Shown: positions 9,121 through 18,583, counted from the first letter of the stretch. The stretch: 64,000 bases of DNA from Shewanella sp. VB17 (GCF_013248905.1 NZ_JABRVS010000001.1:1984001-2048000); one strand, 5' to 3'. A program made the numbers and translations. The notes: a model not told the origin generated them from the letters alone.

Positions 9121-9909
9121 ATGAAGTATAAACTGCCCCAATATGTGATGCTCATCGTACTCTTATCGAGTACCTTGGGGGGGTGTGTGTCAGAAAGTAC
9201 CTATAGTGGCACAGATATTCCAGTGATAGAGAAAGAATTTAATAATATATTAGCGGCACAAAAGCGGGCGGAGTTAGGGTTAACCTATTTGCAACAAGGT
9301 AACAGTCAACAGGCTAAATATAATTTAGATAAAGCGGTTGAGTTCGCTCCTAATATCCAAGATGTGCACATTTCTATGGCGTATTATTACCAAACTGTTG
9401 GTGAACTTGATAATGCCGAAACGGCTTATCGTAAGGCGATTAACCTTAGCGATGCCAACGGAGATGGTTTGAATAATTTTGGTGTTTTTCTGTGCCAACA
9501 AGCAAGATTTAAAGAGTCTGAGAAGCTATTTCTTAGGGCTATCGATATGCCAAACTACACTCGTTCTGGTGACAGTTATGAAAACTTAGGTGTATGCAGT
9601 CGTAAAGCTGGGGAAATAGACAAAGCGCGGGATTACTTTAATACTGCACTTAAATATAATCCTAGGAGCAAAATCACGTTACTTGAGTTAACCGAGCTCG
9701 AAATCGGCAACAATAATTACCTTGATGCTCGGGTTCAATTAGCGCGTTACCATAGCGTGATCACTCAATCGGCAGAGAGTTTAACTTTAGGTGTCACGAT
9801 TGAGTTAGGTTTACACGATGAAAAAGCTGCCAGAAAGTTTGGCATATTACTTTTAGCTAAGTTTCCCTCATCTGATGAGGCTAAGCGATATCGAGCTAGC
9901 ATGTACTGA
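9121..9909 (+). CDS. pilW: Type IV pilus biogenesis/stability lipoprotein PilW (PilF)
   Basis: A lipoprotein signal with lipobox LGGC (C22) predicts outer-membrane anchoring. Residues about 45-240 are TPR repeats (AELGLTYLQQGNSQQAKYNLDKAVEFAPN, then AETAYRKAINL, DKARDYFNTALKYNPRS). PilF/PilW is the pilotin that helps the PilQ secretin assemble in the outer membrane. Its position between rlmN and rodZ is the standard gammaproteobacterial arrangement. The stop codon overlaps the rodZ start by one base (TGATG), implying translational coupling. Confidence 0.92.
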   Translation: MKYKLPQYVMLIVLLSSTLGGCVSESTYSGTDIPVIEKEFNNILAAQKRAELGLTYLQQGNSQQAKYNLDKAVEFAPNIQDVHISMAYYYQTVGELDNAETAYRKAINLSDANGDGLNNFGVFLCQQARFKESEKLFLRAIDMPNYTRSGDSYENLGVCSRKAGEIDKARDYFNTALKYNPRSKITLLELTELEIGNNNYLDARVQLARYHSVITQSAESLTLGVTIELGLHDEKAARKFGILLLAKFPSSDEAKRYRASMY

Positions 9910-10823
9910 TGATAAATAAAAAAGTTGATATGCTCAAGGACGTAGCAGACAGTAATGAAACCCTAAGCACATCCGAACAAGTCACGATCGGATCCCTGTT
10001 GAAATCCGCCCGTAAGAAGCAAGGGGCGAGTGTTGGCGATATTGCCGGAGAGTTGCATTTGCGACCGTGTATCGTTGAAAATATAGAAGCGGATAATTTC
10101 GCTGATATCGCTTCTGCCATCTATGTAAAAGGATATGTAAAAAATTATGCTCGTATTGTTCAAGCTGACTTAGAAAAGATAAAAGCCTGCTTAGACATAC
10201 AACTTCCTAAGGCGTGTGCACCTGAAATGCAAAGTTTTTCTCGTAAAACTACACGCCAAGCTCGTGATGGACGCTTGATGTTTGTGACATACCTTATTGC
10301 TTTAATTCTGTTAGCATTATTGATTTTATGGTGGGTACAAAAATCTGATACACAAGCCAGTGTGGATTTTTCTCAACCAACGATGGAAGAAATTGCTGAT
10401 TCTGCATCCGAGTCTTTTTCTACCAGAGCATTACCCGATCCTAATGAGGAGCGAGATTCCGGTATCGAGGACACGGATCGAATAACAGAACCTGCGAATG
10501 TTGCTGCAACGAGTGAGCCTGTTGTGCCTGAGAAAAATGTAAAACCCGCGACTCAGCAGCAAGCGGTTATTTCTGAGCAGCAATATTCACTATTAAGTTT
10601 AAGCTTAGCTGCCGATTGCTGGATTAACGTCAAAGATGCTAATGGCAACGTATTGATTAATGATTTGAAGAAAGCAGGAAGTCAGCTTGAGGTTGAAGGA
10701 CGTGAGCCTTTTAATCTTACCTTAGGAGCCCCCCAAGTGGTCACAATCAAGCTTAATAATGAAAGTATCAGCTTGGCCGATTATCCCACAGGACGGGTTG
10801 CACGATTAACTTTACCATTTTAA
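9909..10823 (+). CDS. rodZ: Cytoskeleton protein RodZ
   Basis: Links the MreB actin-like cytoskeleton to the elongation wall machinery. Residues about 27-90 are a helix-turn-helix domain of Xre type (TIGSLLKSARKKQGASVGDIAGELHLRP), residues about 119-140 form one membrane helix (LMFVTYLIALILLALLILWW), then an acidic periplasmic linker (150-220) and a C-terminal beta domain (about 225-304, ADCWINVKDANGNVL..). This domain order is diagnostic. ATG overlaps the pilW stop by one base. Length 304 aa is somewhat below E. coli RodZ (337), the difference being in the linker. Confidence 0.93.
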   Translation: MINKKVDMLKDVADSNETLSTSEQVTIGSLLKSARKKQGASVGDIAGELHLRPCIVENIEADNFADIASAIYVKGYVKNYARIVQADLEKIKACLDIQLPKACAPEMQSFSRKTTRQARDGRLMFVTYLIALILLALLILWWVQKSDTQASVDFSQPTMEEIADSASESFSTRALPDPNEERDSGIEDTDRITEPANVAATSEPVVPEKNVKPATQQQAVISEQQYSLLSLSLAADCWINVKDANGNVLINDLKKAGSQLEVEGREPFNLTLGAPQVVTIKLNNESISLADYPTGRVARLTLPF

Positions 10824-10895
10824 TCGATACTGAAAGCTTATAATAGACAATGGTGCTTTAGGGCCACATTGTTATAGACATGTAGAGTAAACAAG

Positions 10896-12011
10896 ATGTA
10901 CAACGAAAATCCAATCAAAAGACGTGCTTCTACCCGTATCTATGTGGGTAATGTCCCTATTGGAGATGGTGCGCCAATTGCGGTGCAGTCGATGACAAAT
11001 ACCTTAACCACAGATGTCGATGCAACCGTGGCACAAATTCGAGCATTAGAGAAAGTCGGTGCGGATATTGTCCGTGTTTCTGTGCCGACAATGGATGCTG
11101 CTGAAGCCTTTAAACTGATTAAACAACAGACCAAGATCCCGTTAATTGCAGATATTCATTTTGATTATCGAATCGCACTGAAAGTGGCTGAATACGGTGT
11201 GGACTGTTTGCGTATTAATCCGGGTAATATTGGCAATGAATCGCGTATCAAAAGTGTTGTCGATTGCGCCCGTGATAAGAATATACCTATTCGAATTGGT
11301 ATTAATGGTGGCTCGCTAGAAAAAGATTTAATGGACAAGTACAAAGAGCCAACGCCTGAGGCATTACTTGAGTCGGCCATGCGCCATGTCGATATTCTTG
11401 ATAGGTTGAATTTTGACCAGTTTAAGGTAAGTGTCAAAGCCTCCGATGTTTTTCTTGCAGTTGAAGCCTATCGTTTACTGGCTAAGCAAATAGTACAGCC
11501 TTTACATTTAGGGATCACCGAAGCGGGTGGGTTACGTGCAGGTTCAGTTAAATCGGCTGTTGGTTTAGGCATGTTATTGGCTGAAGGCATTGGCGATACT
11601 CTGCGCATTTCATTAGCCGCAGATCCTGTTGAAGAAATTAAAGTTGGCTTCGACATTTTAAAGTCGCTGCGTATTCGTTCCCGTGGGATCAACTTTATCG
11701 CTTGTCCGTCTTGTTCTCGCCAAGAGTTTGATGTAATAAGTACGGTTAATGAACTTGAACGTCGCCTCGAAGATATGGTTACCCCAATGGATGTGTCTAT
11801 TATTGGTTGTGTGGTCAATGGCCCGGGCGAAGCACTTGTCTCTGATATTGGCTTAACTGGCGGTCATCGCAAGAGTGGCTATTTTGATGATGGTGTGAGA
11901 CAAAAAGAGCGTTTTGATAACGATAACATTGTTGATTCACTCGAAGCCAAAATCAGAGCAAAAGCCGCCATATTTAACGCACGCATTCCTGTACAAGACT
12001 TAAGTAAATAG
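10896..12011 (+). CDS. ispG: 4-hydroxy-3-methylbut-2-enyl-diphosphate synthase (flavodoxin), IspG
   Basis: Penultimate enzyme of the MEP isoprenoid pathway: reduces MEcPP to HMBPP with a 4Fe-4S cluster. N-terminal TIM-barrel motifs are present (IAVQSMTNTLTTDV, PLIADIHFDYRIAL, CLRINPGNIG), and the C-terminal cluster ligands are C270 and C273 (ACPSCSRQ) and C305 (GCVVNGPGEA). Length 371 aa matches the bacterial enzyme (E. coli 372). It stands 72 bp behind rodZ and is followed by a strong hairpin before hisS. Confidence 0.97.
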   Translation: MYNENPIKRRASTRIYVGNVPIGDGAPIAVQSMTNTLTTDVDATVAQIRALEKVGADIVRVSVPTMDAAEAFKLIKQQTKIPLIADIHFDYRIALKVAEYGVDCLRINPGNIGNESRIKSVVDCARDKNIPIRIGINGGSLEKDLMDKYKEPTPEALLESAMRHVDILDRLNFDQFKVSVKASDVFLAVEAYRLLAKQIVQPLHLGITEAGGLRAGSVKSAVGLGMLLAEGIGDTLRISLAADPVEEIKVGFDILKSLRIRSRGINFIACPSCSRQEFDVISTVNELERRLEDMVTPMDVSIIGCVVNGPGEALVSDIGLTGGHRKSGYFDDGVRQKERFDNDNIVDSLEAKIRAKAAIFNARIPVQDLSK

Positions 12012-12089
12012 TGATAAGTAAGCCATTGAACTTCGACAGAGGTTCAGTATGTAACAATGAGTCTTGGTAACAATTTTAGTTTAGTAATG

Positions 12090-12124
12090 ATGCGGTCGAG
12101 TATATAAGATATACTCGACCGCAT
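12090..12124 (+). terminator. 16-bp perfect hairpin between ispG and hisS
   Basis: The two arms (ATGCGGTCGAGTATAT and its exact complement) flank a 3-nt AAG loop. The tract after it (TGTTAATTTTAT) is only moderately T-rich, so this may be a partial terminator/attenuator separating ispG from hisS or an mRNA-stability hairpin. It ends 36 bp before the hisS GTG. Confidence 0.6.
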
Positions 12125-12160
12125 TGTTAATTTTATGGTCAAATCGGACGAGTCTATATC

Positions 12161-13435
12161 GTGGCAAAACAGATCCAAGCTATTCGTGGGATGAATGACA
12201 TTCTGCCTACTCAAAGCCCTCTATGGCAAAAATTAGAAAGTGCATTAAGAGAGACTGTTGCCGCATATGGGTACAGTGAAATCCGCACTCCTATTGTTGA
12301 AAACACGAATCTTTTTAAACGTTCAATCGGTGAAGTTACTGATATTGTTGAAAAAGAAATGTACACTTTTGCTGATCGTAATGATGATAGTCTAACACTG
12401 CGTCCAGAAGGCACTGCATCGACAGTACGTGCGGGTAATGAGCATGGCTTACTGTATAATCAAGAACAGCGTCTTTGGTATATGGGGCCCATGTTTAGGC
12501 ATGAACGCCCACAAAAAGGTCGATATCGTCAATTTAACCAGTTTGGCGTGGAAGTGTATGGGATAGGCTCTGCAGATGTTGATGCTGAAGTCTTGATGAT
12601 ATCAGCACGTCTTTGGCAAAAGTTGGGGATCAGTGAACATGTTACCCTTGAACTTAATACACTCGGTGATCCCGCTGAGCGTGCAACTTACCGTCAAGCA
12701 CTTATTGAGTTTTTAGAGCAGTTTAAAGAGCAGCTTGATGAAGAAAGCCAACGCCGGATGTACACCAATCCACTACGTGTTTTAGACACTAAAAATCCAG
12801 AGGTGCAGGCGTTACTAGTCGATGCGCCTGAATTGATTGATTTCCTTGGTGAGGAGTCTCGAGCCCATTTTTCACATTTATGTGAACTCTTAGACGCAGT
12901 TGGTATCCAATACGTCATAAACCCTCGCTTAGTGCGCGGTTTAGATTATTATAATCGAACTGTTTTTGAATGGGTTACGTCAAGTTTGGGGTCACAAGGT
13001 ACCGTACTTGCCGGTGGGCGTTATGATGGATTAGTGGAACAATTAGGGGGTAAAAATACGCCAGCTGTTGGTTTTGCTATGGGATTAGAGCGTATTGTAT
13101 TGATGCTTGAGGCACTAGAATTAACCCATGATATTCCAATTGCAGTGGATGTTTATGTTACTGCGATGGGAGATTCAAGTAAAATTGAAGCAATAAAAAT
13201 TGCTCAATCTTTAAGAAGCCAGTTGCCTAACCTTAGGGTTATGAGTCATTGTGGTGGTGGTAATTTTAAGAAACAGATGAAACGCGCAGATAAAAGTGGT
13301 GCAAGAATTGCGCTTGTTATTGGTGAAGATGAACTTGCCAATAATCAAGTTGCTGTTAAGTATCTTCGTGAAACAAAAGAACAAGAATTAGTTGCACATG
13401 ATGAATTAGCAGCTTATATCGCCAAGCAGATTTAA
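12161..13435 (+). CDS. hisS: Histidyl-tRNA synthetase
   Basis: Class II aminoacyl-tRNA synthetase charging tRNA-His. The N-terminus MAKQIQAIRGMNDILP is canonical and supports the GTG start (GGACGAG upstream). Class II motif 2 is FRHERPQKGRYRQFNQFGVE, the histidine-specific signature is LVRGLDYYNRTVFEW and motif 3 is AVGFAMGLERIVLML. The C-terminal anticodon-binding domain spans about 330-424. Length 424 aa equals E. coli HisS. Part of the ispG-hisS-yfgM-bamB block. Confidence 0.97.
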   Translation: MAKQIQAIRGMNDILPTQSPLWQKLESALRETVAAYGYSEIRTPIVENTNLFKRSIGEVTDIVEKEMYTFADRNDDSLTLRPEGTASTVRAGNEHGLLYNQEQRLWYMGPMFRHERPQKGRYRQFNQFGVEVYGIGSADVDAEVLMISARLWQKLGISEHVTLELNTLGDPAERATYRQALIEFLEQFKEQLDEESQRRMYTNPLRVLDTKNPEVQALLVDAPELIDFLGEESRAHFSHLCELLDAVGIQYVINPRLVRGLDYYNRTVFEWVTSSLGSQGTVLAGGRYDGLVEQLGGKNTPAVGFAMGLERIVLMLEALELTHDIPIAVDVYVTAMGDSSKIEAIKIAQSLRSQLPNLRVMSHCGGGNFKKQMKRADKSGARIALVIGEDELANNQVAVKYLRETKEQELVAHDELAAYIAKQI

Positions 13436-13447
13436 GAGGAAGATTGC

Positions 13448-14068
13448 GTGGAAATTTATAGTACAGAAGAACAACAAGTTGACGCTATTAAGCAGTTCTG
13501 GAAAGACTATGGAACATCAATTGTTGTCGGGGCGGTAGTCGGTTTAGGCGGTTTATTTGGTTGGAATTATTATTCTGATCATCAAATTGCTCAGGCTGAA
13601 TCTGCTTCAGAAGCATTTCAAAGTATCAGTGATCCTCAGATGAGTGAAGCGGAGATGCTATCAGCATCTGAGACATTTGCAAAAGATCATAACCAAGAAG
13701 GTTATCAGTCACTATTATCATTAATGCTGGCTAAATCGGCGGTTGAAGCGGGTGATCTTGAAAAAGCTGAAACGACATTAAAGAGTGTCATCGCATCTGC
13801 TGCTGACACTAGCTTAGTGATGGTCGCGACGATTCGCTTGGCTCGAGTTCAAGCAGAGCAAGGTCAAATTGCCACAGCGATCACCACCTTAGAACAAGTA
13901 TCTGATCCTGCTTTTACAGCACAAAAAGATGAGCTTAAAGGCGACTTCTTGGTTCGTAAAGGAGATACAGAACAAGCTAAAGTGGCTTATCAAACAGCGG
14001 TTGATAACGGTGGGGTCACGACAAGTCCTGCGCTACAGATGAAGTTAGATAATTTGAATAAGGCATAA
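13448..14068 (+). CDS. yfgM: YfgM family ancillary SecYEG translocon protein
   Basis: Starts at GTG behind AGAGGAAG, 12 bp after hisS. It has a short cytoplasmic N-terminus (EIYSTEEQQVDAIKQFWKDYG), one membrane helix (about 24-44) and a periplasmic TPR-like domain (about 60-206). In E. coli YfgM associates with SecYEG and the PpiD chaperone and feeds periplasmic folding; it also influences the Rcs response. Length 206 aa equals E. coli YfgM. Position between hisS and bamB is conserved. Confidence 0.92.
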   Translation: MEIYSTEEQQVDAIKQFWKDYGTSIVVGAVVGLGGLFGWNYYSDHQIAQAESASEAFQSISDPQMSEAEMLSASETFAKDHNQEGYQSLLSLMLAKSAVEAGDLEKAETTLKSVIASAADTSLVMVATIRLARVQAEQGQIATAITTLEQVSDPAFTAQKDELKGDFLVRKGDTEQAKVAYQTAVDNGGVTTSPALQMKLDNLNKA

Positions 14069-14079
14069 GGAAACTGCCC

Positions 14080-15267
14080 ATGAAGTCTTGGTGCAAAACA
14101 TTGCTCGTTTGTGGATTGAGTTTAGGTCTGTTATCAGCCTGTTCATCCAGTGATGTAGAAGAAGAGCCCGTTAGCCCTTTGCCTGACATTGAGGCTAGCA
14201 TATTTCCCACTATTAGCTGGAGTGCTTCTGTCGGTCAGGGAGTGGGAGCTTATTATTCACGATTACGCCCCGCAGTTAGATACGGAAAACTCTATGTTGC
14301 TGATCGTTATGGCGATGTGACAGCATTTGATGAAGTAACGGGTGACATTGTTTGGGAAAGAGATTTTAGCGCAATATTTAAGGACAATATCTTAGCCAAA
14401 AATAAAGGTGCGAAACTAGCAGCAGGTGTGACAGCCGCCCGGAATACCATTTTTATTGGTGGTGAAAGTGGTTTGTTGGGTGCACTTGATGCCGAAACTG
14501 GCGATACACGCTGGTCTGTTATGGCTGGAGGCGAGCTATTATCAGCACCGACAGTAGCAGAAGACATGGTTGTTGTTAATACCAGCTCTGGTACCCTAGA
14601 AGCTTATAATGTCGATGATGGTAAAAAACAGTGGTCTTATGAATCAAAGCTACCTAGTTTGACTTTACGTGGAACAGGCTCTGCCAATTATGAGGCAGGT
14701 GGTTTTTTTGTGGGGACTGCCGATGGTAAAATTGCGGTTGTGATTAAAAACAATGGCCAGGCTGCTTGGGAACAAGCCATTTATACTCCTAAGGGGGGGA
14801 ATGAGTTTACCCGGATGGCTGATGCCGATATGATGCCGCTCATTATAGGGGATAATCTCTATGCGGTAAATTTTAATGGCAACTTAGTGTCGATGGAAGT
14901 GAGAACTGGGCGTATTGTTTGGGCACGTAAGTATTCAAGTTTTCATGAATTAACCAACTCAGGAGTGAATCTTTTTCTTGTTGACGATCATAGTCGCATC
15001 TACGCTGTAGATAAACGTAATGGTTTAGAGAATTGGAGCAATACTGAATTAAACAACCGTGATTTAACCTCTCCAATGGTATTTAAAGATTACGTTGTAG
15101 TAGGTGACTTCGAAGGTTATCTTCATTTCATCAACAAAAGTGATGGTAAAATAGTAGGCCGTGTCGAAATAGACAGTTCAGGTTTATTTAGCCAACCTTT
15201 GGTTGTGGGTGATAACATATACGTTCAAACACGAAATGGTAAGATTGCTAGAATAACGCTTCCATAA
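14080..15267 (+). CDS. bamB: Outer-membrane assembly lipoprotein BamB
   Basis: Lipoprotein signal with lipobox LLSAC (C21). The rest is an eight-bladed PQQ-type beta-propeller; repeated blade words are visible (GKLYVADRYGDVTAFDEVTGDIVWE, NTIFIGGESGLLGALDAETGDTRWS, VVVNTSSGTLEAYNVDDGKKQWS). BamB is a scaffold of the BAM complex that inserts beta-barrel proteins into the outer membrane. Length 395 aa matches E. coli (392). It follows yfgM by 11 bp and is closed by a terminator, separating it from der. Confidence 0.95.
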   Translation: MKSWCKTLLVCGLSLGLLSACSSSDVEEEPVSPLPDIEASIFPTISWSASVGQGVGAYYSRLRPAVRYGKLYVADRYGDVTAFDEVTGDIVWERDFSAIFKDNILAKNKGAKLAAGVTAARNTIFIGGESGLLGALDAETGDTRWSVMAGGELLSAPTVAEDMVVVNTSSGTLEAYNVDDGKKQWSYESKLPSLTLRGTGSANYEAGGFFVGTADGKIAVVIKNNGQAAWEQAIYTPKGGNEFTRMADADMMPLIIGDNLYAVNFNGNLVSMEVRTGRIVWARKYSSFHELTNSGVNLFLVDDHSRIYAVDKRNGLENWSNTELNNRDLTSPMVFKDYVVVGDFEGYLHFINKSDGKIVGRVEIDSSGLFSQPLVVGDNIYVQTRNGKIARITLP

Positions 15268-15287
15268 GTTATTGTTTAGTCAATAAT

Positions 15288-15320
15288 AAGCCCCTGGAAG
15301 CGAGTTCTGGGGGCTTTTTG
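15288..15320 (+). terminator. Rho-independent terminator after bamB
   Basis: AAGCCCC and GGGGCTT arms with a 15-nt interior are followed by TTTTTG. It lies 21 bp past the bamB stop and 61 bp before der, so der needs read-through or its own promoter. Confidence 0.8.
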
Positions 15321-15380
15321 TTTACTAGGTTGATGTATTTTTCGTTAATATTTTAAAAATTGTAGATTAGAGGCATAAAA

Positions 15381-16847
15381 ATGATTCCAGTAGTGGCCCT
15401 TGTTGGTCGTCCTAATGTCGGTAAGTCGACCTTATTTAACCGCCTAACACGTACGCGTGATGCCTTGGTGGCCGACTATCCTGGGCTAACTCGGGATCGT
15501 AAATATGGTCGTGCTCACCTGTCAGGTTATGAATTTATTGTGGTTGATACTGGCGGGATAGATGGCACTGAAGAAGGCATTGAAACGCATATGGCTGAGC
15601 AGTCGATGGCTGCCATTGAAGAAGCCGATGTGGTGTTATTTTTAACAGATGCAAGAGCGGGTTTAACAGCTGCTGATCAATCGATTTCAGAGCATCTTAG
15701 ACGTCGTGAAAAAACCACCTTTGTGGTTGCTAATAAGGTTGATGGGGTCGATGCTGATTCTGTATGTGCCGAATTCTGGGCATTAGGTCTAGGTGAGGTC
15801 TATCAGATGGCTGCCGCTCAAGGGCGCGGTGTGACCAATATGATTGAATATGCCTTAGCACCTTATGCAGAAGCGATGGGCTTGACTCGTGACGAGGATG
15901 CTGATGAGAATGCTGAGGAGAAGGAGTACACCGAAGAAGAAGCGGAAGCTGAGCAAACGCGCTTGCAGGATCTCCCAATCAAACTTGCTATTATCGGTAA
16001 ACCTAATGTCGGTAAGTCAACACTAACTAACCGTATTTTAGGTGAAGAGCGTGTTGTTGTTTATGACTCGCCCGGTACGACGAGGGACAGTATTTATATT
16101 CCTATGGAACGTGACGGCCGTGAGTATATACTTATTGACACTGCCGGTATTCGTCGCCGCAGTAAAGTTAATGAAACCGTAGAAAAGTTTTCGGTTATTA
16201 AAACATTGAAAGCGGTAGAAGATTGTAATGTCGTGTTACTTATCGTCGATGCCCGTGAAGGGATCGCTGAACAAGATTTAGGCTTGTTAGGGTTTGCACT
16301 GAATGCAGGCCGTGCGTTGGTCATTGCGGTCAATAAGTGGGATGGGATCGATCAAGGTATTAAAGAGAGAGTAAAAAGCGAGCTGGATCGCCGCTTAGGT
16401 TTTATCGACTTTGCTCGTATCCACTTTATTTCAGCGCTTCATGGGACTGGGGTCGGCCATCTTTTTGAGTCCGTTCAAGAGGCTTATGAAAGTGCGACAC
16501 GTCGTGTGAGTACATCTATGTTGACCCGTATTATGCAGATGGCACAAGACGATCATCAACCACCTATGGTCAATGGCCGTCGTGTAAAGCTTAAGTATGC
16601 ACATGCGGGTGGTTACAATCCACCTATTGTGGTTGTTCATGGTAATCAGGTTAAGAAATTACCTGATTCTTACAAACGCTTTATGATGAACTATTATCGT
16701 CGTTCATTAAAAGTCATGGGTACACCTATTCAGATACGTTTTCAAGACGGTGAAAATCCGTTTGAAGGGATGAATACCAAAAAGTTAACCGTCAGTCAAG
16801 AACGTCGTCGTAAGCGTATGATGACACACATTAAAGATAAAAAATAA
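15381..16847 (+). CDS. der: GTPase Der (EngA), ribosome assembly
   Basis: Double-Era-like GTPase needed for 50S subunit maturation. Two G domains in tandem are visible: the first P-loop GRPNVGKST at residues 8-16 with DTGG and NKVD, the second GKPNVGKST at about 211-219 with DTAGIRRRSK and NKWD. A C-terminal KH-like domain follows (about 375-488). The acidic linker between the G domains (about 173-200, rich in E/D) is longer than usual but typical of gammaproteobacteria. Length 488 aa versus 490 in E. coli. Confidence 0.96.
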   Translation: MIPVVALVGRPNVGKSTLFNRLTRTRDALVADYPGLTRDRKYGRAHLSGYEFIVVDTGGIDGTEEGIETHMAEQSMAAIEEADVVLFLTDARAGLTAADQSISEHLRRREKTTFVVANKVDGVDADSVCAEFWALGLGEVYQMAAAQGRGVTNMIEYALAPYAEAMGLTRDEDADENAEEKEYTEEEAEAEQTRLQDLPIKLAIIGKPNVGKSTLTNRILGEERVVVYDSPGTTRDSIYIPMERDGREYILIDTAGIRRRSKVNETVEKFSVIKTLKAVEDCNVVLLIVDAREGIAEQDLGLLGFALNAGRALVIAVNKWDGIDQGIKERVKSELDRRLGFIDFARIHFISALHGTGVGHLFESVQEAYESATRRVSTSMLTRIMQMAQDDHQPPMVNGRRVKLKYAHAGGYNPPIVVVHGNQVKKLPDSYKRFMMNYYRRSLKVMGTPIQIRFQDGENPFEGMNTKKLTVSQERRRKRMMTHIKDKK

Positions 16848-16879
16848 GCTTAAGTTCTTAGTGTCTTAAATTGTGTTGA

Positions 16880-17374
16880 TTAAAAGCCAGCTAATTTCAT
16901 TAAGTTGGCTTTTTTATTATGTGTATGTTGACTTTCATCATGATCAATCATTTCGATAGGATAAAGTCTAAATGCGAATGAGGCGTCAAGTTCAGCTAAT
17001 TTCTTGATGGAAAGTGCTGATAATGTTTCGGTAAATGCAGGCTCTTCAATAGAAGTGTTATACACTAAGTTGAAACATTTATGATATGCCATATTCCACT
17101 GTACTTTTGCTTCACCTGATAAACTCATTATCAATTCGTTGTAATGAGCTATACACTCATCTGGCTTACATGATAACGAGAAACGGATATTGGTTGACCA
17201 ATCTTTGTGTATGGTATCTGGTGGATACATTTCTGCCAGTTCATTCGATTGATTAAAAACGTCAACGAGTGTCTGAAATGAGGAAAGTGATCTAATTTCA
17301 AGATCTAGTTTTATAGGGTGTGTTTTCATTTTCATTGTCATTGTCATTGTCATTTTTTGAAGCTTAGTTGTCAA
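16880..17374 (-). CDS. Hypothetical protein with hexamer-repeat start region
   Basis: A 164-residue protein of unrecognised family, soluble by appearance, with no signal peptide, membrane helix or catalytic motif. The coding pattern is convincing and the frame ends in the der terminator. The N-terminus is unusual: three ATGACA hexamers then two ATGAAA hexamers (17324-17353) give a run of in-frame methionines (MTMTMTMKMK), any of which could start translation; no good ribosome site precedes them. The conserved-looking part begins at KTHPIKLDLEIRSLSSF. Function unknown. Base composition is AT-rich like the surrounding 17-19 kb region. Confidence 0.6.
   Translation of the reverse strand: MTTKLQKMTMTMTMKMKTHPIKLDLEIRSLSSFQTLVDVFNQSNELAEMYPPDTIHKDWSTNIRFSLSCKPDECIAHYNELIMSLSGEAKVQWNMAYHKCFNLVYNTSIEEPAFTETLSALSIKKLAELDASFAFRLYPIEMIDHDESQHTHNKKANLMKLAGF
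16882..16917 (+). terminator. Bidirectional terminator between der and a convergent gene
   Basis: AAGCCAGCT ... AGTTGGCTTTTTT forms a stem with a T run on the plus strand. It overlaps the last codons and stop of the minus-strand gene, so the end of that coding region doubles as the terminator of der. Confidence 0.7.
17324..17353 (-). repeat. Hexamer tandem repeat at the start of the hypothetical gene
   Basis: Read on the minus strand the order is three ATGACA units followed by two ATGAAA units, all in frame with the gene. Each unit supplies a possible start codon, so changes in copy number would shift the N-terminus without breaking the frame. Confidence 0.8.
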
Positions 17375-18180
17375 AGCTAGCTGATTTTAATAGGTAATAA
17401 AAAATGTCAATACAGACATATTTTATTAATGGCTCAGCCCAACTTGTCAACGAGTTAACAGTTAGATTAATTGATCATTGATTATATCAATAAATTAAAT
17501 GGAGCTCAATAATCATACAGCTTTATAACTTAACCAATGCTGAACGGCTTTATTTTTGCGTTTAGTAAATTTAATCGTAAATGTTTGGACAGCTCTTCCT
17601 GTATCTTTTACCTGTAATTATTATCGTTACTTAGTCGTCATGAATAAATTTACCTGTATTTCTATAAGAAGTAGAATTGTGGTGTTCAAATGTATTTAAG
17701 TTGCTGTTTTTAATGAGATATTAAAGTTTGGATTATTGCCAGAAACAGAGCATATATTCTTCTGTTGAGTCAAAAAAATACAACCAGGAAGAGAGCGACA
17801 ACATATTGGATGTAAATAGAAATATAGTTTCATAGCTCATTATATTTGATACTGAGTGCTCCGGCAGGCCAGAACTTACTCAGCAGAAGCAATTCGAGTA
17901 AAAGAGTGAATTGATAAGCAACCACAAAGAATACGTTATGCAAGCGCGTTAATTACTACTGTATTAATGACATTCTGAGCTTTAGTGACATGAGGAGTCT
18001 TGATAGTGTCATGAACGTTTAAGATTATGGTGTTATCAAAAAATACCTGTATTACGTTAGTGCAATCATCAAGGGAATAACTATTGTCTCAATCACTGTC
18101 TTATTCAGTTATCCTATGGAACTATGAAACAAGCATATTGAAGTGGCTTGGGTATATTCCTTAAAAGAGTGAGATGTTAG
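17375..18180 (+). other. 806-bp AT-rich non-coding stretch
   Basis: No reading frame with coding character, no tRNA and no clear inverted repeat is seen on either strand. The word CTTGGGTATAT at 18147-18157 recurs at 18572-18582 behind the lipoprotein gene. The stretch may be decayed coding DNA or the leader region of the lipoprotein gene. Confidence 0.5.
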
Positions 18181-18531
18181 ATGAAAAAAAATGAATTAGG
18201 TTTACTGTTACTTATCATCATATTAGCGGGTTGCGGTGAAAAAACTACCACTATCACTGATATGCATAAAGAGACACCTCCACCACCTCAAATCATCAAG
18301 GCTGGTGATGGCCAAGTTGTACTGCGATTAATGCACAGTTTTCGTGGTAGTGATGATCCTTGTAAGACGGTGGGTGAAACCGCAGCGACGGCAAATTATT
18401 TAGATCACACAAGTTGGCTGGTTGCTTGTCCAATCGATGATGCCGGCATTGAAGACATTCAGAGTAATATGCAAGGGCAGATATTGGAAACTCTTGAAGG
18501 TTATGTTCTTTTGAATGTGCCTAAAAATTAA
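18181..18531 (+). CDS. Small putative lipoprotein of unknown function
   Basis: 116 residues with a clean lipoprotein signal: basic start MKKNE, hydrophobic LGLLLLIIIL, lipobox LAGC with C18. The residue after the Cys is Gly, not Asp, so the outer membrane is the likely destination. A proline-rich linker (PPPPQ) leads to a small domain with two further cysteines (DDPC, WLVACP) that could form a disulphide in the periplasm. No family recognised. It is isolated: about 800 bp of non-coding DNA before it and a hairpin behind it. Confidence 0.65.
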   Translation: MKKNELGLLLLIIILAGCGEKTTTITDMHKETPPPPQIIKAGDGQVVLRLMHSFRGSDDPCKTVGETAATANYLDHTSWLVACPIDDAGIEDIQSNMQGQILETLEGYVLLNVPKN

Positions 18532-18548
18532 TATTGTGGGTTGATGTT

Positions 18549-18583
18549 GATATACCCAATAAATGAGTTGACTTGGGTATATC
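18549..18583 (+). terminator. 11-bp perfect hairpin behind the lipoprotein gene
   Basis: GATATACCCAA and TTGGGTATATC pair exactly around a 13-nt loop, 17 bp past the stop. There is no T run after it, so termination is possible but not certain. Confidence 0.45.

Noticed and set aside
11468..11818. A 116-codon open frame antisense to ispG
   Set aside because: It is a shadow of a strongly conserved coding region; serine/arginine-rich, no ribosome site.
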